Shown in pieces: positions 47,401 to 59,400 of a stretch of 64,000 nucleotides of DNA. Numbering within the stretch: the first letter of the stretch is position 1; each line of letters begins with the position of its first letter. Below the pieces are notes generated by a model. It was not told the origin of the DNA, did no database searches, and worked only from the letters and a program-made list of their open reading frames with translations. Origin of the DNA: Bimastos eiseni (Eukaryota; Annelida; Clitellata; Crassiclitellata; Lumbricidae); NCBI GenBank assembly GCA_959347315.1, contig OY365810.1, positions 15,680,500 through 15,744,499 on the forward strand. Direction: 5' to 3'. Made by a program: the position numbers and the translations under genes.

Positions 47401-50400
47401 ATTTTGTAATTTTTGGCTGTTTGTTATTACTGATGGATTGCTATTTTTTGACTGATTGTTTCTGGTTGATTTTTATGGATTGAATTTTATCGGATGATTC
47501 ATAGGATTGATTGTTTTTAATTGAATATTTCTTGTTAATTCAGTGAATTGAATATGTTTCTGGTTGTTTCCTTTGTATTGAATGTTTCTGCTTGAATTAT
47601 TGCATTACTTTCAGCTTATTCATTCATTGTAGGTGTATGTTGTCAGCAGTCGTGTTCATCCCGGCGAAACTCCAAGCAGTTTTGTTTTCAACGGATTTCT
47701 TGATTTCATTTTGCGCGAGGACGACCCCCGAGCAAAACAACTGCGAAAACAATATGTCTTTAAGTTGATCCCGATACTCAATCCAGATGGCGTGTCACGG
47801 GGTCATTACCGCACGGACACCAGAGGCGTCAACCTCAACCGAGTCTACCTTGACCCAACCTTTGAACTTTATCCATCGATCTATGCTGCCAAGAGCATCC
47901 TTGTCTACCATCACATTTGGAATAGTGATGTGACAAGCGAGGAGAAGGAACGCATTGCAGCGATCGTGAGCAGTGAGTCGTTGGCTGCTGTCAGTTCATC
48001 TGGTAAAAACACAGAGGGGGGTGGTTTAGGGTCAGAGGTCACACCCATTGATGTCTGTGGTAGTTCTGTTTCAAATGTAACACGAAACTTCGTCTTTGGT
48101 TGTAATGTTAACGAATCGCTCGATGGACTACGAGAACGCCAACCGACTTCTATGTTTGACTTTGAAGGGTGCAGAATTTCCGCATCTGCTGGCCTTGTTG
48201 CTTGTAGTGCTCCATTCCAAATGGTTGCCGGCTCAACAGTTGAGCGGGAGGTGATGCAGGGGAATTCCCATCTGGAAGTGCTTGCTGATTGGTCCAGTTC
48301 TACTGCAGCTGTTGAAAATTCCACGCTGGGTACGAATACAGAAGATGTGAATGTTGTAACAAGCTCAGGTAGTTCTTGTCTGTTACACACAGATGATCTT
48401 AAGGGTAGCAGCGGTGTTGCTGATGGTCTCATGGGGTTCAACTGTTGCTCCATGGATGACTTGACTGTGGGAAAGACGCAAAAGATGGAGGTATTTATCA
48501 GAACTGTGTCTGAATACGTTCCGTTGTCTGCCGACTTCGACGATTTTCCATCCGGTGGAGAGTGCGAGGATTTTGAAGATGATTTTCAAAGAGGAAATGA
48601 AGGTTCAGACGAGGAAGGCTGTGACAAAACGCCAGTCATTTCAGGTGTTGTCAACACGCTTCACCTGTCACATCCAAAGCTGCTTTCGATTGCGCCTTCT
48701 AGCAGTGGTGTCGCGTTCTATGTTGATCTGCACGGCCATGCGGCCAAACGTGGCTGCTTCATTTATGGAAACTACTTTGAAGAGGAGGAGGCACAGACTG
48801 AGAGCCTGCTCTTTGCTAAACTCATTGCCCTCAACTCGGCCCATTTTGACTTTGGCGGGTGCAACTTCACGGAAAAGAACATGTACATGATTGATAAGAA
48901 GGATGGTTCTACGAAAGAAGGCTCTGGAAGAGTGGCTGCTTTTAAGGCTCTGGGAATTATTCACAGGTAACTGTTATGTATCTTTGTTGCTTCTGTTGAA
49001 TGATAATCTTTGCCAGTCAGTCACAATTCTATCCATCTGTCAGAAATAGAATTTATTGAAATTCTTGAAATTTGATATTGCCCTTCTTCCAACATCTTTT
49101 GCTCAGAAGTGCACATGCTGCAATGGTACAATTGCAGTTGTACTGCAGAGCAATTGAAGGACTTGCTCAAGGTCCCTACACAGTGACTGAAGCCTCGGAC
49201 AAGGGTCGAATCCGCTCACTCAGCACACTGAGTGTTACGGGCTAATCGATCAGCCATCGTGCCACAGAAGAAATGGTTGATATCAAAATACAATATATAT
49301 GCTGTCTGCTGATATGGTTCTGTGTACTACTTTAGAGTGCTAGACTAAAGTATCTATTTACAATGTAATATTGCATTTACACCTCATGTGCTTATAATTG
49401 ATGTTCAAAGTTTAAAGCACTATTATTTAAATATTATCCTAAATGTTGCCTTTTTGTTAATGGAACTGGTGAAATTCTCTGGTTCCATGAACAAATGAGT
49501 GTTTTGTGTAAGGTTAAGCCTGTACAGACAGATTGAAAGCCACTGATTTGTAGTATAACAAAAGAGCTTTAAGTCCAACTATAATGTTGACAACAGTATT
49601 GATGATATTCAGCAAAATATTATATTTCCCAATGTTTAATATAATTTTTGGTTTATGCTATAAGTGCCCTCGTGACGTTCTGGTAGGGCGCTATATAAAT
49701 GTTCATAAGCATACATACATACATACATACATACATACATACATACATACATACATACATACAAACAATGATGTCGTTTAGTAGTTTAAATTATTCACCA
49801 TTATTGCAACAATTTTCATGGACATACTGTTGCTGCATGTTTTGTTTGTTTATTTTATGATACTGTGTATGCTTTATGCTAGTTACACCCTTGAGTGCAA
49901 CTACAACACCGGACGCCTGGTGAATTCCATTCCTCAAGCCTCTGGTGATGATGGCAGAGCCACTCCTCCTCCTGTGGCAGGCTTTCCCCCAAAATATACT
50001 CCAGCCCACTATGAAGAAGTAAGTCATGTTCCTTTATGGTGCTCCATTGTAAATAAGCATGTTCTTAATTGTGTACTACACCTAAATGGGACAACCGAAG
50101 GGTCGCAGGTTCGAACCTACCTCAAGTCACTGCGTAGCGCCTTGGACAACTAGCTCACCCGTAATTGTCTGTGAGGAAGGCAATGGCAAACCATCTCACT
50201 CATCCCCAGGTGACGTGTCGCGCACGACACTCTGGACGTTGGCGCTATATAAAAGTCAGCAGAGGCGTAGGAGGACTACGAACGAGGTTGTCTACCTGAA
50301 ACCTGAGATGGGAGACATCAATGGGTTTCGCTGGAGGCAGACGGCCTCAATACAGACGGCGAGGAGTAGGCAAAAATCAACGAAGTGTCAAGCAGACGAA

Positions 50401-53400
50401 ACCTGACACCGTGAGGCAGATGTCAGAGCCGCATACCCCTACCATCTCTGCGACCCACGGACCAGAAATTCATGAACCATCTAAAAGATCTGGTCTGGAC
50501 CAGCTGGTTGACACGAATCAAGAATAAGGGACAACCCCGACACGAACGGCGCAACCTATTAGGCGGTATAACTAAAAATTATTTAATGCAATCCCTGGAA
50601 CCTATTGCCTGTATATGACACCTAACAAGGCCCAGCCATGACAGCCGCTAGTCAAACATTAACTATACGCCCCTAGTGATTGACGTTATGCTAGGGACAT
50701 CAAGATCCGACCAACCCAGTTTAGGAATAGTTTCAGCAGTTGATTTGTCGCCCAATAGAGATACAAGTTTTGCGTTTGGGAGGGCGAAGGAAATCGCCTC
50801 TAGAAGGGTTCTTTAGTGTAGCAAGGGAAGGAACAGGAACTTGTTTCGGAACTGGGGGAGACGCTAGATCGTTCTGATGACAAAGGTTAATCAACGTAGT
50901 TGGGAATCCCGTCTCCAACGTAAACCAGGGAAACATTTCTCAAAGGACACTAATAACTCCAGTAAGTGTAGATAGGATGAGTGATGTGTATATATATATC
51001 ATTAAAATATACATATTAAAACCATGAAGTGTGTCATGTTGCTGAGCTTGGTGATAGAGGAAAGAACCGGCGGTATCTCTCGTTGCCAAGAAGAAGGAGT
51101 TGGTGAGAGTGAAACCCGCAACATAGCGTAAAGCCAATGAACCGGCCTTCGGGCAGAGAACTCATCATCATCACTGTACCTTAATCATTAGCTGTCTACA
51201 CATAATACTTCCTTGCATATTCTTTAAGGGACACTCGCCTTTTCATCTAATGTATACATGTTAAAATTTTGAGTGAAGTTGAAAGAGATTCTGGTCTGTT
51301 TACATTTTCACTGATGTATGTAGGTTGGTCGAGCTATGGCTGTGGCTGCCATTGACATGACTGAAACGAATCCATGGTCTCGGCTGGCATCAACGGACTA
51401 TCTCAGCATCTTTGGTCTGAGGGAATATATGCGAAGATACCTTCAGTCCCTTCGGGCGCCAACCAAGTCCTTGTTAAACCGAACAGGAAAGACTGGGGCT
51501 AAAGGCGTAAGGTATGAGCATCCTTCATTGGCAGTAGTTAACGCAGTGGTCTTAATCTAGTCTTTCTATATAAAGCAAAAGATTCTGTCCCGTCTGTCCG
51601 GCGATGCATTTGCACAGTTTTGCAGCTATTCACTCCAAACCTTCACCCTTCACCTTCATCGCTCGGGGAACACGTAGGACACGTAGCAGAGGGGTTGCTG
51701 AAATCCGCGACCACCTTCCTGCTCTCCAGGGCCAAGACCTCTCTCAGGGCCCCCCAAAGAAAGTTTCCTTCTCAGTCGCCAGGATTGTGTCGGCCTGCTG
51801 TACATGTGCACGTGACTGCCACACCTCTTTCGACATGAGTCCATGGGTTGAATGTAACAAGCATCACAGTGTCGTTCCTGTATAGCAGGGAAACGCCTAA
51901 TTCGGATCTAACGGTAGCTCTATTCGACAAACCAGCATGACAAAACGCTCGGTAAGAGTTCTTTAAAAGGCCGTATTTAAGTTTAGAATGGAAAGCCTGG
52001 GGTGTGATGGACAGGGACGGTTGGGACTGATGATGTTGCATGAGGGGCAGTGATGATGGAGGGACCGAGAGGTAGAGCGGGTTGGCTGGATGGTGAAGAG
52101 TTTGTGAGGATATTTCGGCTGGGAATATTGTATGGAGTTGTAAGTTAGTGATAACACTTTGTACGCATCAGTGTCTATTCTCTGTCCATTTATGCATTTG
52201 CACACTTTTACAGCTATTCGCTCGAAACCTTTACCATTTCACTCGGGGAACACCTCGTCACTCGGGGAACACCTCGGATGCCCAGTAGAGGATTTGGTTA
52301 GCCCCGCGGCCGCCATCTTCCTCCTCTCCAGGGCCAAAAACCTGTCTCAACCCGAGCGAACGCCGGGTACTCCAGCTAGTCTTATATAGTCTAATGACTT
52401 CTGTAGCACAGTTATCATTATGCACAAGGTATCATTTATAGGTTGATCATCACAAGCTAAAAATTTCTTCTCAGCTTTAATTGTTTAGCTCAATCTTTTG
52501 TAGTTTTCATCAAGCCAAGGAACAATGAATGCCTATGCCTCCTAGATCCCCTCAACAGTCAGGCATGTTGTGCCCACTTTGAGCATATAGCTGACCCACC
52601 GGTTGACACCAGTGGCACAGTATGAACCCACCATGGGCCCAATGAGCACGGCTATAATAGCTATCTGTGTCCTGATTACGAGTTGCTTATGTCTCTAGCT
52701 GCAAGGGTCGACTCTTTGAATTTTGTCTTGTTTTCTTCTGCTGAACAATGGACATTTGTGACTAATGTACGAGTGGTTATTTGGCTGGCGTATTTTAAAT
52801 GAAAGATGTGCATTTGATGGTTTTAGTCAAGCTGTTGGGGCTCTTCCGAGAGTTGCTCTTTTGACAAGACATTCCAGCCAATCGCAGAACAACGAAAATA
52901 ATGTCAATGCAAGCTGCAATGGCAACAGCAGTACCATTTTGAAAGCCACAGGTCGAGCAGATGCCGCAAAGAAATTTACCCCGGTGATGAAGAAAGCAGA
53001 CCTGAGTTCCATGAAAGATGGTGAGAAAACTGGTTAGCATTTGGTAAATAGTGTTTGTATAGTATATTGTAAAAACTGACGTAATTCAGAAGCGTATTGG
53101 TTGTAGTCTGTGTTTGAGCCTATCATCTTTTATCTTTGAACTGTGCATATACTATATCTGTAATATTCGTATTACCTCATTTGTTGCTTTTGCCTCAGGT
53201 CTAAGTTTAGATGGTCTGTTGCTTTGTAATGTAATGTAATGGAGCACTTATATAGCGCCAGTCAAATCAGAGGCACTCATGACTTAACATGATGCTAAAC
53301 AAAGCTAAACAGAGAAAAGGAAAGTCTTCAGGCACTTCCTATAGGCAGCAGGGGAGAAAGAGAGCAGCTCCTGAAGAGGAAGAGGAGGCTGTTCCATCTG

Positions 53401-56400
53401 GTGGGGCCCAAATAGGCGAATCTACTGGATTTGGCTGTGGCAGTGCGCATGCAGGGAACCACCACAAGTCTGCGGGTAGAGGAATGAAGGGAAACCCGGT
53501 GCCGAATAGAGGAGGCCCTAGTGCAGAGAGCCAGAAGGTAGATGGAGGCAGACCCAAGGAGACAGTTATGCATCAATGGTTTGCCTATTGTATGTGTTTT
53601 CAAAAGTTGGAGTGTTTTTCTTATTTGTTGATGCATTTGAATGTTTTTGCCTGAATACAGTTCCTCCAAGACTGAATAGTTCTGGTCTGCAGAGACAGAG
53701 ACCATTTAGTTATGCCAGTGGTCCTAGCACAACTGTCACATCTGCCAGGTGCGCCCAGCCACCATCGTCACTGGTGTCTTCAAGAAGACCTGTTAGATGT
53801 GCAGTGATGTCACTTGTACCTCTGTCGGCACCACTCGACTCATGGACTTCTTCGTCTGAATTTCCGGTAGGAAATAATGTGCTTGTTGTAACACTTACAG
53901 GTGGTGTGGTGGTGCTGGTGGTGGTATTGGTGGTGCTGGTGCTGGTGGCTTTGCTATAACATTCGTTTTGACAGTTTTATCAGTATGATTTAAATAGTTT
54001 TTCACACTTATATTATTGGCACTTTACAATTGTGAATATGGTAAGGGTTGTCAACCCGTGAAGAATCACGGGTCGGATAATATTTTAGCTGACGATTCAA
54101 CTGCAACTGGCGCTGTTAGTTCTAGCTGTTAGCCTGTGAATAATCACAGGTCATACTTGATTTTAACGTTGCTATAGTAATGGTGAAGACACTTTGACTC
54201 AGAGCTGAAATAGGCATACACATTAATTAAACGAAACAGTCGACGAAATGTCCATCACCTACTGTAAAACTGCAAGTTTGCAGTGGTCAATACTAAAATA
54301 CGCAAAAAATACACATTACCCATTATGTTTCCGTTTAGTTTGAATAATTGAAAATATACTTACATTACACGATGAATTTAGCTTTAATAACTGCATATAT
54401 ACTTACATAGACGCGAAGTTTTGAAACGCGAATCGAACGTCTGTTTATATGCAGTGACTTTTGCAAATATTTAGGTCAACTTCTGTCCAATGACACGTCT
54501 TAGATTCAACTTCTGTCCAATCACGCACCTTAGATGTGACAAACAAAGCACGTTATTTAGGTAATTATACAGATAGATTACTAATTACTTTGGAAATTAC
54601 TTTTTGTACAAGGGCATTATTTAATTTTTGGTTATTTTAGTTTTCCTTTTGTTTTTCTAGCCAAAACGACAGACAAATTCTGCTAGTTTCCAGTCGAAGG
54701 CTGGCTCGGCGTCATCGACCTCCACCCGGGCTCTACACTTTCATTCACTTTTTACGCAGCAGTCTAGAATTTCCAAGAGTCTTAATTCTGACGTGATGCC
54801 TTCGCCCGACTCATCTCGTGACCTTTCGGCAATGCGTAACTCTGTTACCCTTGCTCTTCTGGCTGGAGTTACTCCAGAGACTGCGGCTTTAGCTGGTCCT
54901 GGCCATGGTCCTGGCTTTGATCAGACTCCATCTGCTGAGGCTTCGATATGTTACTCTGAAATGGGGCGTTGGAAACAAGTGATGGACAGCAGTTCGCCAA
55001 GATTAGGTCGAGGGCCACCAATGAGAACAAAGAAAGGTGACGATGTAAGACAGAAGAATTGCTACCTACCCAGCATCACTACTAGTTTCTGCCTAATCTT
55101 GTCTTTGGGGCTGATTTAACAATTTGCTACCCCTAGGCCTAGATTTCTATTCCACCCCTCCCAAAATTGAAATTACATATGGAAATCCAACAATTTTGCA
55201 GATGTTATGGTAGGAAGAGAAACCAGCACTACCGGTCTGTTTCTATTAAAAAATGAAAATAAATAAAAAGTAGCCTATTAACTTAGTGAGTGTATTAATT
55301 TTTTAATAACAGTATAAAACAATGATTAAACATTAAGTTTTCTGTTTTAGTCCATTGGCTTGCTATCATTTACTTATTACATTTAAATATTTTAAATCAA
55401 ACTTTTGCCACCCGCCGAAATGTGCTGACGCTATGCCGGGGCCTTGTTGGCCTGGTGGTAAATATGGCACTGCTTGTCATCTGAGCTTTATATGGCACTG
55501 CTTGTCATCTGAGCTTTATATGGCACTGCTTGTCATCTGAGCTTTATATGGCTCTGCTTGTCATCTGAGCTTAATATGGCACTGCTTGTCATCTGAGTTT
55601 TATATGGCTCTGCTTGTCATCTGAGCTTTATATGGCAGTGCTTGTCATCTGAGCTTTATATGGCACTGCTTGTCATCTTTGCTTTATATGGCACTGCTTG
55701 TCATCTGAGCTTTATATGGCACTGCTTGTCATCTGAGCTTTATATGGCAGTGCTTGTCATCTGAGCTTTATATGGCAGTGCTTGTCATGTGAGCTTTATA
55801 TGGCACTGCTTGTCATCTGAGCTTTATATGGCATTGCTTGTCATCTGAGCTTTATATGGCAGTGCTTGACATCTGAGCTTTATGTGGCACTGTTTGTCAT
55901 CTGAGCTTTATATGGCTCTGCTTGTTATCTGAGCTTAATATGGCACTGCTTGTCATCTGAGTTTTATATGGCTCTGCTTGTCATCTGAGCTTTATATGGC
56001 TCTGCTTGTCATCTGAGCTTTATATGGCACTGCTTGTCATCTTTGATGTATATGGCACTGCTTGTCATCTGAGCTTTATACAGCACTGCTTGTCATCTGA
56101 GTTTTATATGGCACTGCTTGTCATCTGAGCTTAATATGGCACTGCTTGACATCTGAGCTTTATGTGGCAGTGCTTGTCATCTGAGCTTTATATGAGTGCT
56201 TGTCATCTGAGCTTTATATGGACAGTAAAGATGATGCGACAGCTGTTATCCCAATAACCATTTCAATCATTGATTGATTTAGTAAAGTAAATTCATTCAG
56301 ATGCTGTCTAATGTCAATCAGTTTTTGTTTTTGTGGATGTGGTACAACCAGCGATCTAAATAGTTGTTGTTGGTACGTCTAATGGAGGTCATTTCTTTGT

Positions 56401-59400
56401 ATCCATTGTCCCCAAATGGCTGGCATCAGGAATTGATGATATGACCTCTCTAACCCCTTCATTTTTGTGTCATTCAAGACAACCATGAAATGTCCTTCAT
56501 GACTAGGTTGTGTAACGGGTATGAGGTAATGGACGCATCCCTCCCTGACTGCTTCTCTTAATATGGAGCCACTATGATCATTTACCTGACACTCATGCAT
56601 TTGCAGGATCTTATGCATTCAGATGTGCTTATAATTCAGTTGAAGTGTGTTTGTAAAGCCATTTTAACAATAGTCAGTAAGAGCTTGTGTGAAAGCAATG
56701 TAGTCTCCGAAAATGTTAATAAATAATAGGCTATTATTTAGGTATTAATGTCCAGACATAAATGTTTTCTATTCTATATTCTAGTAGACAACAGGAATAA
56801 AGTCTTCTCAATTATTGGAGATTCTAATCAAATCTGATGACTTCTATAGAGCCACTAATTCTATAATAATGCACAAGGTATCGGTCAATGGCCCCTTAAA
56901 GATTAATACCAAGAGAGTGATTGTGATGTGATAAATATTTTGTATTTGTTTTTAATAAAGGAACCAAGTGTTTTATCAAGCTTGTCGCTGGCTAAAGAAT
57001 TTACTTCCACATCCTTGCTATCTTTAAGTACCAAGCAAAGGCAAGTGAAATGCTTCCAAATAATTTAATTATTAATAATAGCCATATCATCAGAATTATC
57101 ATTAATTGATTATCTTTGCAGATTCCTTCATGCTCATTACCTAGTGAACTCAGTTGTTTGGCAGTTGATAAATGCTTGTACTATATGATTATAGCTTGAA
57201 TAAGGCCATTTAGAAATTGGTTGATGTCCATCAGATTTCTTTATTTGCCCTGACCATATCAGTGCTTATGAAATGTTGAATGATCATCCATTTATATAGC
57301 TCTATTGTTGGCTGTTCATCAGAATGATGCCTTAGCTGACAACTAAAAGCAATGAGAAGAGGGATTTCACCCCACCACACAGAATAAGACCAATCCCTTA
57401 GACCAATTCCTTGCGACTTACTATTACCACCTAACGAGGTAAAATAAACTTTATTCCCAGGATATTATACAGAGAGCTAATGATAGCTTAAACCACCAAC
57501 ATAATCCCACTTCTTGATTTATACCCAGACCTAATTATGCTACTGGTTTTATTCAGAATTGTTATGGGCTGCTATGTGTCAACCTCTGTTTTTCAATAAG
57601 CAAATATTATATTGATGTATTATAAACTAAGTTTTTTAGTCAGACCATCACCGGCATTGTATGATCGATGTACAAATTACTGCTGAGTTGGTTAGAGGTT
57701 ATGCATATAGAGCCAATATCTTTGAGTGAATTTGTGCATATCCTGGAATTTGAACATTTTGAGTCTTAACTGACAGTTTAACATTCTAACCAGTGTGCTA
57801 TCAGGCACTCATGCATTTCTGGTGAATATAGAATGTTTCATGAGCAGAATTACTGCTGACATGAGCAGACATTTGTGTGGTATTGTTTGAGGCAACTCGT
57901 TAGTAATGTTTTGTAGCTGGCAAAAGCCACTACACTGTATCATTTCGACTAAGATTGGCAATTGGTGATAATTACAGTCTTATTGATTTGCTGCATTTTG
58001 ATGATTATTTACTAATCTGAGTGTATTTATTATTTCATGCAACATTCAATTAGTTTGAGCTTTACTAATCCTTTTGGTATTAATGTGGTTTTATAGTGCA
58101 GAAGATGGAAAGAGAAGATGTTCAATTCCGGTTCTTCGCCGTTCGCTTTCAACGAAGATGGAGAGTAATGCTAGAACTGTCATTACAACCCTTCTGGGGT
58201 CGGGTGCTTCTGCTGGCGATCAATTGTCATCTCTCTCAAATAGCATCAATCCAGGTTTATAGCTGTGTTTTATTATCGTTTTAAAACATGTGCAATAATG
58301 CACCTTCTGCATCGACATAGCTCTTGTATTGCTTAGGAGTGCCACCAAGTATTGTAGTGTGGTGGGTTGGAATTTATTTATTTATTTATTTGTTACTGAA
58401 ATTTGATACCGCCCTTCTTCCAAAATTTTTTACTCAGAAGTGCACACACATGCCTCGATGGCACAATTGCAGTTTGTACCGCAGAGAAATTGTGCACGAA
58501 GGACTTGCTCAAGGTCCCTACACAGTGACTCCCCGGACGAGGGTCGAACCCGCTCGCTCAGCGCACACTGAATGTTACGGCTGACCGCTCTAGCCGATCG
58601 GCCACTATGCCACAATCCTTAAATGTCGCTTATCCTCATTGTTATTTATAATTATGACATGGGAAGTTATCTTTATGGTATTGATTTATGCTGAGGAGTA
58701 GATCAGGTGGATGGATAACTTTTTGAAATTGGCAAACTGCATTGTTAATGTCACCTTTGACACATTAATGATGAGCTGAATTTAGTGTCTCATTAATTTT
58801 TAGTAATTTTTATTGCAGTCATTGGTCCCACTATATGGAATGCCCTTCCCACGTCTCTATGTGTTACAATTCTTTTGGGGTCTTTTCCTACATCCTTTTC
58901 CTCCTCAAAATTTGTTTCTACTCTCTTGGTTCTCACACTGGGAGCGCTATTGAAAGGCCTGACCTGGTGTGAGCGTAGCTTTATATATTATTAAATGCAA
59001 TAAAGTGTTCAAGATAAGATACGAATTCCATTCGGTGAATTGTATTGACTTAGAGTCAGGACAGGCTTTTATGGTACACTACAGGATGGGAAAGCTTAGA
59101 TCTACCTTGCCTCGACTACCTGTATTGTCTTACCTAGTCTCAGTTGAGATATGTATAGTTGCATAGTTGTATACCTCAAGGTTGAACTCAAACTTTTTCA
59201 TACACAAAACACAAGTGCGTGACCAATGGCTATTTCTTGGAACAACGTTAACTATCAGTTTAGTCAATTGACAGTTTAAGATCGCACTGCATAGGTTTCC
59301 AAGTCGCTTTTAGTACACTCTTGGCCATGTAAGTGTGAAACAACGATGTAGTAGTATATGAGAGATTTTAAACTGGATTATCTGATCAGTCTTTGTTATA

